Position numbers and translations under genes: made by a program. A DNA stretch of 18,305 nt from JAFLTL01 sp964389525 (GTDB lineage Bacteria > Bacteroidota > Bacteroidia > Bacteroidales > Muribaculaceae), in assembly GCA_964389525.1 (NCBI GenBank), contig CAYMEX010000030.1, positions 1-18,305 of the forward strand, read 5' to 3'. The notes beneath the pieces are model-generated. The model was given only the letters and a program-made list of their open reading frames with translations. It was not told the DNA's origin and made no database searches. Below are positions 6,068 through 13,085 of this stretch, piece after piece; position 1 is the stretch's first letter, and every line of letters begins with the position of its first letter.

Positions 6068-8295
6068 CAGCGGTTGTTCATTCGGGCATTGTTGTAGCGC
6101 GATCCGTTGCCATAGGTTGTGGCCTCGTTGCCGTAGATGAAGTTGTTGTTGCCGAATCCGTCTTCATCTTCATCCTCGTCTTCCTGTCTGCGGTTCCGAT
6201 CGTTTTCAGAGGTCTTGGGCTTGTTCTTCAGGATATCATATGGCTTCTGCCGGTCGAGTGGTGTCTCAAACAGATCCCATGGCTGCTCGAGATCCCAGTT
6301 CTGCTTGATCTTGATTTTGCCGGGGTAGTAGTAGACGTCTTCGGCCTGCCGCCAGTTGAGAAGATCGCCGGTGTCCCATATTCCGTTGCCGTTGACATCT
6401 ATGAATGCGCGTGCATAGTATGTGTCGGGTGCGACAAAATCAAAGCGTGCCTTTCCGTCGATGACTCTGGCCGACGCGACCGGACTGTCGTCGGATGACA
6501 GGAGCTGCACGACGATAGACGGGAGGGAGTCGGGGAGTTGTGTGACGATAATCGAATCAACTACGGTCGAATCGGCCTGCAGACTGTCGGTGACGACAAT
6601 ACTGTCGGGTGTTATCGATATTTCGGCAACAGCCGATGTGTCGGCCGGTGCAACCTCGACGGTGTCTTTGTGCTCCCAGTCGTAGGGTTTTTCAGGCCAA
6701 TACGGTGTGGTCGTGATGTTGAAGATGAGGGTCGAGTAATCTTCGGCGGACTTCACGGTGAACTCGTGTGTGAATTTATCGTTTGTCAGGTCGTATATGC
6801 CGACAATGGCGGCAGAGTCGATCTCTAAGCGATATTTTGTGCCGTAGTCCCATCGTGCGCTGACTATGTAATCGAGTATGTTTCCGAGCGTGTCAGGTCT
6901 CACGGTATAAGGGTCGTCGAATTTAATCCAGACAGAGTCTTCAAGCCATTCAAGCGAGATCTTCGTGCTGTCGATCGAACGGACCGGCTGATCGAAGTTA
7001 ATCTTTACTGGGAGGTGATAGTCCTGGTCAGTGCCTGTCGTGGCTTTTACGGACAGGTGTTTGACCGGCTCGACTTCGGGCATGGTGTCGGCCGGAGCAA
7101 TGCTGTCGCCCGATTTCAAAGCCTTCTCAATGAGCTCACGACGACGTTTTTCTTTGTTTGCTTTCGCTTTCTCGGCCTTCTCGATCTCTCGCTTCTGTGC
7201 CTGAGACAGTTTGAATATAAACTTCAGGGTATCGGTATTCCATACAAGGTTGTCGGTGCTGTCGGTGCGCAGATAGCGTGTCTCGACAAGCAGTGAATCC
7301 TGACGTATAAGGCTGGAATCCTCGATCCAGTAGGTGAGTGTGTCGCGTCCGGCCGTATACTGGATGCGTGAAACATCGCCGATGCGCCGACCGACGTTAT
7401 CTCCATTAACAACCGTCAGTACTGGGAATGTATCGGACGGGGCTGCGAACTCAATGTTGATCTTATGCGGCTCGGGGCGCGTGTAGTTGCGCAGATACTG
7501 TGCCTTGTAGTTCTCGTTGAACCATGTGAGTAGTATATCGTTGGGAAAATAGCTGACTCCCATGCGCGAGACGATAGAGTCAGAGCCGTCGGCGGCAACA
7601 AATGTGTCGGTCACTTCGATTGTCTCGGTCCACGGTGTGACCGGGGCATTGTAGAAAGCGACGTCTTCCGAGCGGTCCCAGTGATAGTCGCGGTTCAGGT
7701 CGTTGAGAGCGAATATGCGATATGGTTCTTTTTTCAGATTTCGGAGTGTGAACTGTCCGAGCTGGTTGGTCTTTGTTATACGTTCAAACCGGAGTGTCGA
7801 GATGGCGCTGTCGGCAACGTTGCGGTATGCGCCTACGATCATGCCCTGTGCCGGCTCGAGAGTGGCGGCGTCGAACACCATGCCCGAAATGCGCAGTGAG
7901 TCGATCGAATCGCCGGTGGCGAAGTCGAGGGCGAATCCGTCGAGGATGTTGCCTTCGTTGAGATCGCGTATCGCGTCAGAGAAGTCGATGGTATATGTGG
8001 CATCGGGTATCAGCGTGTCTTTAATCGTTACGTAAAGATGCTTGCCGTTGGCCACGATTGCGGGCTGGTTCTGCTGTGCCGGCGAAACCACGACCTTGTT
8101 CACGACTTCTTCGACTTTTATGTTTTCATCGAATACAATGTCGATCTGCTGCTTGTTGAATCGGGTAGTGCCCGGTGCCGGATTGCTCCTGACGTATTCG
8201 GGCGGTGTCTCGTCTCTCGGCCCTCCCTCAGGGCGTCCGATACTGGCGCATGCGGCTACGGCGAGTGAAATCGCTGCAACTGCAAATGCCCTCAT
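6067..8295 (-). CDS. Ig-like domain lipoprotein (SbsA/Big_5 type)
   Basis: This is a 742-residue envelope lipoprotein. From ATG 8295 the signal peptide is MRAFAVAAISLAVAAC, with lipobox VAAC and lipidated C16, followed by the family-typical GRPEGGPRDETPP. An SbsA-like Ig domain covers about residues 27-130 (PAPGTTRFNKQQIDIVFDEN and on). A carboxypeptidase-regulatory-like beta domain follows (ISGMVFDAATLEPAQGMIVG and on), then a lysine/glutamate-rich helical segment, a second Ig-like region and a late domain (ASARVIDGKARFDFVAPDTY). The last 45 residues are disordered: a run of alternating acidic residues, then Asn/Gly/Tyr-rich sequence. No enzymatic motif is visible. A longer GTG start at 8313 adds six residues and cannot be excluded. 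Proteins of this kind are widespread single-copy genes in Bacteroidetes with unknown role. The gene overlaps the DUF3822 gene by four bases. Confidence 0.8.
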   Translation of the reverse strand: MRAFAVAAISLAVAACASIGRPEGGPRDETPPEYVRSNPAPGTTRFNKQQIDIVFDENIKVEEVVNKVVVSPAQQNQPAIVANGKHLYVTIKDTLIPDATYTIDFSDAIRDLNEGNILDGFALDFATGDSIDSLRISGMVFDAATLEPAQGMIVGAYRNVADSAISTLRFERITKTNQLGQFTLRNLKKEPYRIFALNDLNRDYHWDRSEDVAFYNAPVTPWTETIEVTDTFVAADGSDSIVSRMGVSYFPNDILLTWFNENYKAQYLRNYTRPEPHKINIEFAAPSDTFPVLTVVNGDNVGRRIGDVSRIQYTAGRDTLTYWIEDSSLIRQDSLLVETRYLRTDSTDNLVWNTDTLKFIFKLSQAQKREIEKAEKAKANKEKRRRELIEKALKSGDSIAPADTMPEVEPVKHLSVKATTGTDQDYHLPVKINFDQPVRSIDSTKISLEWLEDSVWIKFDDPYTVRPDTLGNILDYIVSARWDYGTKYRLEIDSAAIVGIYDLTNDKFTHEFTVKSAEDYSTLIFNITTTPYWPEKPYDWEHKDTVEVAPADTSAVAEISITPDSIVVTDSLQADSTVVDSIIVTQLPDSLPSIVVQLLSSDDSPVASARVIDGKARFDFVAPDTYYARAFIDVNGNGIWDTGDLLNWRQAEDVYYYPGKIKIKQNWDLEQPWDLFETPLDRQKPYDILKNKPKTSENDRNRRQEDEDEDEDGFGNNNFIYGNEATTYGNGSRYNNARMNNR

Positions 8296-8348
8296 GCACC
8301 ATGTCGTGTTCACTGTTGTCCGGCGTTAGTTGATAGATAGATTTAATA

Positions 8349-8380
8349 CAAAGATAAGCCGAAGCGGCTGAACGTGGAAA
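8349..8380 (-). promoter_or_regulatory. Candidate promoter for the lipoprotein-DUF3822 operon
   Basis: Read on the minus strand, TTTC (8380-8377), 20 bases, then TATCTTTG (8356-8349) fits the Bacteroidetes TTTG-N19-21-TAnnTTTG pattern with one mismatch. Transcription would begin near 8343, about 48 bases before ATG 8295. The spacer contains a small hairpin, AGCCG-CTT-CGGCT (8369-8357), which might also contribute weakly to ending the ndh transcript. Confidence 0.5.
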
Positions 8381-8398
8381 TATAATCGGTAAAAAGGA

Positions 8399-9700
8399 TC
8401 ATTTTTCGCCCCAGCGCGATCGCAGCGGAAACTTGTTTGGGTGCATGATGAGCCTCAGTGATGTGCTGTAAGAGAAATATGCCCACAGCCAGTTGACGAG
8501 CACGGTGACTTTGTTGCGTATGCCCAGAAGGGTGATTAGGTGGATGAACATCCACGTCAGCCACGCGAAGAATCCGTCGAATTTGAGATGCTTCAGATCG
8601 ACAACGGCTCTGTTGCGTCCGATCGTCGCCATTGTGCCTTTGTCGTTGTAGGCAAATGGCGTGGCAGTGCCATTGTTGAGGTTGCGTGCGAGATTGCGTG
8701 CCGACTGTATCGCCACCTGTGCAAGCTGCGGGTGTCCGGCGGGGAATGCTTTGTCGGAGGTCATGAGTGCGATGTCGCCTATTGCATATATGTCTTTCAA
8801 CCCCTCGACAGCGTGCGTGCTGTCTACGATCAGGCGGTTGCCTCTTCCACGTGCAATCTCGGCTTCATCGGCAGTGACGATGGGGAACGGTGTGCCTGTT
8901 ACTCCGGCCGTCCATATGACGAGTCCGGCATCGAGTGTCGAGTCGTCGGAAAGCGTGACAATGTCGTTGTCGTAGCTTTTCATAAGCGTGTTGAGCTTTA
9001 CATCGACAAGCAGCTCTCCGAGATATTTGTAGGCTTTAGCCGATGCGTTTTCCGACATTGTGCCGAGCAGACGCGGAGTGCCTTCGAGCAGTGTGATGTT
9101 GACCTCCTCGGGATCGAGATCGGGGTATTCGCGCGGTATGATGTAGCGTTTCATCTCACCGAGCGCACCGGCGATTTCAACTCCGGCCGGTCCTCCGCCG
9201 ACAACGACAAAGCTCATGAGTCTGCGGCGCAGATTGCTGTCGCGTGTCGCTACGGCTCTCTCGAGATGGTCGAGAATGTCGTTTCGGCATCTGATGGCCT
9301 GTGCGGCCGATTTAAGCGTATACACGCGCTTTATCAGGTCGGGCTGGCCAAAAAAGTTGTTGGTTGTGCCAAGTGCGACAACCAGTATGTCGTAGGGAAC
9401 GGTGGCCCATGGAGTTATGACGACCTTACGGACGCTGTCGACTTCCGATACCTGGCTCATGATGAGGCGTGTGCCTCTTGCACGTGCCTTGCGGAACTCG
9501 CGACGGAACGGGAAACTGATGCTTGTGGAGTCGAGTCCCGACGATGCCACCTGATAGAACAATGGCGGGAATGTATGGTAATTGTGCTTGTCTATGAGAG
9601 TGACGTCATAGAGCCTGTGATCGATATGTTTTATAAAATTCAGCCCGGCAAATCCTCCGCCGAGTACTACAATCTTTTTCTTGTCAGTCTTATTATCCAT
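8399..9700 (-). CDS. ndh: Type II NADH:quinone oxidoreductase (NDH-2)
   Basis: This 433-residue, single-subunit, non-proton-pumping enzyme passes electrons from NADH through FAD to membrane quinone. The FAD-binding Rossmann motif is VVLGGGFAG (11-19). The NADH-binding motif is VVVGGGPAG (165-173). FAD is also contacted by IYAIGD (304-309), and AQVAIQ (327-332) is the quinone-site motif of the family. The C-terminal hydrophobic/amphipathic region (about 375-415) should anchor it to the inner face of the membrane. I chose ATG 9700; the in-frame TTG at 9712 adds only MYFD. The gene stands alone: 278 bases upstream are A+T-rich and contain twin palindromes, and a separate promoter serves the next gene downstream. 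Confidence 0.95.
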   Translation of the reverse strand: MDNKTDKKKIVVLGGGFAGLNFIKHIDHRLYDVTLIDKHNYHTFPPLFYQVASSGLDSTSISFPFRREFRKARARGTRLIMSQVSEVDSVRKVVITPWATVPYDILVVALGTTNNFFGQPDLIKRVYTLKSAAQAIRCRNDILDHLERAVATRDSNLRRRLMSFVVVGGGPAGVEIAGALGEMKRYIIPREYPDLDPEEVNITLLEGTPRLLGTMSENASAKAYKYLGELLVDVKLNTLMKSYDNDIVTLSDDSTLDAGLVIWTAGVTGTPFPIVTADEAEIARGRGNRLIVDSTHAVEGLKDIYAIGDIALMTSDKAFPAGHPQLAQVAIQSARNLARNLNNGTATPFAYNDKGTMATIGRNRAVVDLKHLKFDGFFAWLTWMFIHLITLLGIRNKVTVLVNWLWAYFSYSTSLRLIMHPNKFPLRSRWGEK

Positions 9701-9721
9701 ATCAAAATACAATCTTTTACC

Positions 9722-9733
9722 TATTTAAATAAA
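9722..9733. repeat. Palindromic 12-mer TATTTAAATAAA, copy 1
   Basis: The first ten bases, TATTTAAATA, are a perfect palindrome. The identical 12-mer recurs at 9853-9864. This copy lies 22 bases before the ndh start codon on the minus strand, a position suited to a regulator site or leader element. Two identical copies in one A+T-rich gap are suggestive but could arise from base composition. Confidence 0.4.
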
Positions 9734-9852
9734 CCAGAAGAATGGCGGTGTGTTCGCTCGTGTGCAATGATGAAGTGCGAATTTTAATCACTTCTCCGCA
9801 AAATTAATCAGACTGCAAAACATTTCCTTTGGGCATAAGTAGGGTATCGGTG

Positions 9853-9864
9853 TATTTAAATAAA
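9853..9864. repeat. Palindromic 12-mer TATTTAAATAAA, copy 2
   Basis: This is an exact copy of the 12-mer at 9722-9733, 131 bases away, at the far side of the ndh upstream region. The sequence between the copies (about 9734-9852) holds no credible gene. It does contain TAATTTTG on the minus strand (9806-9799), a possible -7 element for ndh that lacks a matching -33. Confidence 0.4.
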
Positions 9865-9903
9865 ATTAACAATATACGGGGCTCTGTATATTGCTGAAAA
9901 CAG

Positions 9904-9958
9904 TCAGGCGTGCCACACTCTCCGCTCTGATCTGCGGGAAAGGTGTCGGCACGCCTGA
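9904..9958 (-). terminator. Large hairpin ending the aminopeptidase-fusion-Gate operon
   Basis: TCAGGCGTGCC (9904-9914) and GGCACGCCTGA (9948-9958) pair perfectly over 11 bp. The 33-base interior can extend the stem through ACAC/GTGT and a shorter G+C helix. On the minus strand it starts 28 bases after the Gate-gene stop and is followed by CTGTTTTC, a short U tract. A terminator fits best; the large structured interior also allows a 3'-end-derived small RNA. Confidence 0.6.
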
Positions 9959-9986
9959 TATGGAGTTGTGACCCCGGATCTTTACA

Positions 9987-11159
9987 TCAGTTGGGAAGCG
10001 CAGGGAATATGACCGTGAGGAGCACGTAGAGCCAGTGGGCGAATACCGCTCCCACAAGTCCGCCTATAGTGTGCGATATTATGGCCTTGGATGTGAGATG
10101 GCGATAGCCGAGAGAGTCGAGCATGGCCGTGTGGGTAGAGAGGAAACCGCTCCAGCACATGCCTATGGCTGTGAAAACCGCAATGGCATTGCCGTCGACC
10201 CATCCTTCGCTGAGATATCGCGGGACGAGGCCGAGAGCGGCTCCGACAGCTCCGAGAGTGGTGATGGGGAAACCGATGAGATGCGGATCCTCAAACCCGA
10301 ACAGGTACTGGAACACAATGTTTATTTTTCCGGCAAGCATGGGAAGCAACTCTACGCCCTGATATGCGCTTCCGTCGTAGACTCCGTCGGGACCGGCTCC
10401 GAATGTGAGCATCATCACGATCGACGAGATGATCAGTACGCCCGGGATGATTGCGACACCGACTTCCACGCCGTTTTTGCCGCCGTCGAGCAGGCTGTTG
10501 AGAATGCGTGTGAAAAGGGTGTCGTTGGACTTCTGCTTTTCTTCTTCAGCCGACTCGGCCCGCTCGTCGGCACTGACGACATCTTCATCGCGATATGCAG
10601 GGTATGCCCGCAGCACAAATCCCTGCATTATACGTGTGGATGTGATGCAGCCTATGATCGCTCCGATAAAGCCTACAAGAGGCGAAACGATGAAACCTTG
10701 TCCGATCATAAAGACGATGACAAGAAGCCCCATGCCGAATGCTGTGCCGAAGTTGGTGAGCGAAATGAACTGGAACTTCTTGAAGTAGGCTGAAAAGCGC
10801 TTGTCGCGGCTCAGTGTGATAATTGCCGGATTGTCGGACAGGAATGTCATGACGGCGCCAAGCGATGCCACGCCTGGGAGACGGAAAACGGGCTTCATGA
10901 GCGGACGGAGCAGTTTCTCAAAAAGTCGGACTACGCCGAACTCCATAAAGAGACTGCCGATAGCACCTGTGACAACGCACACGGCCATCAGGAAGAAGCA
11001 CGTGTTAATGAGCAGATCGTGGGCAGTGGCCATAAGGGTCTTCATCATAAATGATGTGCCCATGACGTTGCCGAGGTAACCGAACAGTGCGAACACGGCA
11101 AGCAGGCATATCACACCTGACGGGATGCTTGTCTTGATTGCAGAAGAAATGCGTTCCAT
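9987..11159 (-). CDS. Nucleoside-recognition (Gate) domain inner-membrane protein
   Basis: This is a 390-residue polytopic membrane protein. Hydrophobic helices lie around 15-33, 48-72, 140-175, 235-255, 293-312, 325-345 and 360-386. Two Gate-type repeats are suggested, one in the N-terminal half (with the DNPAIITLSRDKRFSAYFKK stretch near 109-128) and one in the C-terminal half (SGFLSTHTAMLDSLGYRH, near 337-354). An acidic soluble loop at about 188-213 separates them. Gate domains occur in nucleoside transporters, FeoB, SpmA/B and related proteins, and the substrate here is not known. It is the last gene of the minus-strand operon, 21 bases after the transporter-porin fusion, and precedes a large terminator-like hairpin. 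A link to solute or peptide uptake with the upstream genes is inference. Confidence 0.75.
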   Translation of the reverse strand: MERISSAIKTSIPSGVICLLAVFALFGYLGNVMGTSFMMKTLMATAHDLLINTCFFLMAVCVVTGAIGSLFMEFGVVRLFEKLLRPLMKPVFRLPGVASLGAVMTFLSDNPAIITLSRDKRFSAYFKKFQFISLTNFGTAFGMGLLVIVFMIGQGFIVSPLVGFIGAIIGCITSTRIMQGFVLRAYPAYRDEDVVSADERAESAEEEKQKSNDTLFTRILNSLLDGGKNGVEVGVAIIPGVLIISSIVMMLTFGAGPDGVYDGSAYQGVELLPMLAGKINIVFQYLFGFEDPHLIGFPITTLGAVGAALGLVPRYLSEGWVDGNAIAVFTAIGMCWSGFLSTHTAMLDSLGYRHLTSKAIISHTIGGLVGAVFAHWLYVLLTVIFPALPN

Positions 11160-11180
11160 GACAATACAGAGTGTAAGCTA

Positions 11181-12233
11181 TTATCGATTGAGTGAGAAAA
11201 TGCCCATGCGCCAGGTGATGCCCAGGTCGATGAAGGTCTGGTGATTCTGCATCGTGCCCGAAGGGTTGCCGTTGCGTCCCCATGAGCGGAATGCGGCTGC
11301 ATGTACGCGGACCTCGTGACGTCCTGTAAGCGGGAAAAACTCGGCACCTCCGCCAATCATGCAGAGGTCGGTGCCGTCGAGCACGCAGAGATCGTAGTTT
11401 GATCCTGAGTTATTGTAGTCGTGGGTGAATTTGGCAAAGAGTCTCAGACGCGATGACGGACGCACCGACGCCTCAGTCATAAGCGACCAGTCTTTGATGC
11501 TGAACCGCTGGCCGCCTCCGGCACGGTTCATAAAGTCAAGTTCAAGGCTGGTTATGCCGAACGTGAATTTGTTGCCGAGAGCGAGGTAATTTATGTATTT
11601 TCCGGGCATGCACTCGATGAGGTTGGCCGACCAGATTGACTGGTAGAATCCGTGACTGCCGTTCCACATGAGGTTGTAGGCATACATGTTATTGTTGTTG
11701 CCTTCGGCTTTGCGAAACGGCGATGCGACAACCTGAGCCGTAATCACATCGTTGCCTGAGATGCGGAAGGCTCCGCTCACACCGAACTGGTAGCATGCGA
11801 TATTGTTCCAGTATTCGGAGCATGAATATAGGTCGATCGGCGCACGGTCATACTCATATCCGCCTATGGCTACGACCTGTTTGCCGGCCGAGAATGAGAT
11901 GCGCGACGTGGGGGAGTAGGTGAGGTACACCCAGTCGGTCGCGTCGAAGAATGTGCCTTCAGAGATGGTCTTGTTGAGACGCTGGCGGAAGTTGTAGCTC
12001 CACTGGTCGTTGATCTGTCCGGAGACTTTAAGGTTGAGATAGCGTCCCTTGAAGCCTGAATTGTCGTTGATGTTCTCGCCGTCTATGCGGTCGTGCTGCC
12101 AGTCGGCACGCGCTTCGAGCGAGACATTCACGACCGGATCCTGTGATCGGGCAGGAGCAGGAAGAATGAAGAATGCAAGAGCCATGGCTGCAAGTCGTCG
12201 CGACAGCCATTCGACTCCATATTGGTTAAACAT
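11181..12233 (-). other. Porin part of the fusion, with candidate internal start at 12233
   Basis: From ATG 12233 the frame would encode a 350-residue free-standing porin with its own signal peptide: basic SRR, core LAAMALAFFIL, possible cleavage around PAPARS/Q. The mature barrel begins VVNVSLEARADWQ and ends TWRMGIFSLNR. Strands such as YLNLKVSGQI, WVYLTYSP and ISFSAGKQVV alternate hydrophobic and polar residues as in outer-membrane barrels. Whether translation starts here in addition to 13085 cannot be told from sequence. Confidence 0.5.
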
Positions 12234-13085
12234 GATGCCTGTGATTATGAGGGTAAGTCCGAGAAATGTCATGGGTGTGACTGTCTCGTGAAGTACAATT
12301 GCGATAATAAATAGTGAAAGGAATGGGGCAAGATAGCACAACTGATTGACAAGCGCGGGGTTGTCGGTGTTGCGTAATGCCATTGCAAAAAGAAGGAACG
12401 GAAGCCCCATCTCCATCACGCCAATATAGGCGCAGGAAGGCCATGCGGCAACCGGCGGCAAGGTTACGGGCAAGAAAATTAGTCCGATATAGAGAGCTAT
12501 GCTCCCGGTTGTGAAGCCGAGAAACAATGCAAGCGTGGAGTCGACACGGTCTTTCAGACGGTCATTCATAAGCCAGTAGACGGCCCACAGCAGTGCGCTG
12601 AGTATGGCGACCGCATATCCGGCAATGTCGAATGTCTCCGCACTGTCGCCTCCTCCCATCGAGATGACCGCTACACCTGCAAGCGAGACAGCCATGCCGA
12701 GATATTTCAGTGCGGGTATGCGCTGATGCCCGACGACTGCAAGCAGCAGCGTCAGCAACAGCGGCCAAAGATAGTTCAACGGCTGAGCCACGTGAGCCGG
12801 AAGCATGTCGTAGGCTGCAAACAGCACTATATAATAGAGAAACGGGTTGAAAAGACCGAGCAGACAGCAATATATCAGGTCGCTGCGACGTATGTGTCGG
12901 ATCTCGCTCCATTTTCTCTGTACTGTCAGTCCGATGGCGAACACTATCGCCGCGACCGGGGCTGCAATAGACAGCATGGCGTAGACCGAAGCCTGCGCCA
13001 ATGCTATCTTAAAGGCCGAAGCGACCGTGGCCCAGCAGAGAACGGCCCCTGTCGCGCAAATTACAGCTTTTGTCTGTCGGTTCAT
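11181..13085 (-). CDS. EamA/DMT inner-membrane transporter fused in frame to a porin O/P-like outer-membrane barrel
   Basis: One open frame of 634 residues has two unrelated parts. Residues 1-288 are a complete drug/metabolite transporter: two EamA repeats, about ten helices, ending FLGLTLIITGIMFNQ. Residues 292-314 (EWLSRRLAAMALAFFILPAPARS) look like a signal peptide with twin arginines, a hydrophobic core and a possible cleavage site before QDP. Residues 315-634 are a barrel of alternating strands rich in aromatic residues, like the phosphate-selective porin O/P family of Bacteroidetes. There is no stop between them. Candidate internal starts are M285 (ATG 12233) and M301 (ATG 12185). I chose ATG 13085, which overlaps the aminopeptidase stop by ATGA; the 56 extra upstream codons lie inside that gene. 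A genuine fusion, a polyprotein cut by signal peptidase, or a lost stop/sequence error are all possible. Confidence 0.82.
   Translation of the reverse strand: MNRQTKAVICATGAVLCWATVASAFKIALAQASVYAMLSIAAPVAAIVFAIGLTVQRKWSEIRHIRRSDLIYCCLLGLFNPFLYYIVLFAAYDMLPAHVAQPLNYLWPLLLTLLLAVVGHQRIPALKYLGMAVSLAGVAVISMGGGDSAETFDIAGYAVAILSALLWAVYWLMNDRLKDRVDSTLALFLGFTTGSIALYIGLIFLPVTLPPVAAWPSCAYIGVMEMGLPFLLFAMALRNTDNPALVNQLCYLAPFLSLFIIAIVLHETVTPMTFLGLTLIITGIMFNQYGVEWLSRRLAAMALAFFILPAPARSQDPVVNVSLEARADWQHDRIDGENINDNSGFKGRYLNLKVSGQINDQWSYNFRQRLNKTISEGTFFDATDWVYLTYSPTSRISFSAGKQVVAIGGYEYDRAPIDLYSCSEYWNNIACYQFGVSGAFRISGNDVITAQVVASPFRKAEGNNNNMYAYNLMWNGSHGFYQSIWSANLIECMPGKYINYLALGNKFTFGITSLELDFMNRAGGGQRFSIKDWSLMTEASVRPSSRLRLFAKFTHDYNNSGSNYDLCVLDGTDLCMIGGGAEFFPLTGRHEVRVHAAAFRSWGRNGNPSGTMQNHQTFIDLGITWRMGIFSLNR

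Noticed and set aside
8540..9787. 415-codon plus-strand open frame
   Set aside because: It is antisense to ndh, whose FAD, NADH and quinone motifs are unmistakable; the translation is cysteine- and charge-rich with no domain.
10035..10793. 252-codon plus-strand open frame
   Set aside because: It is antisense to the Gate-domain membrane protein, and the acidic/His-rich translation mirrors hydrophobic codons on the other strand.
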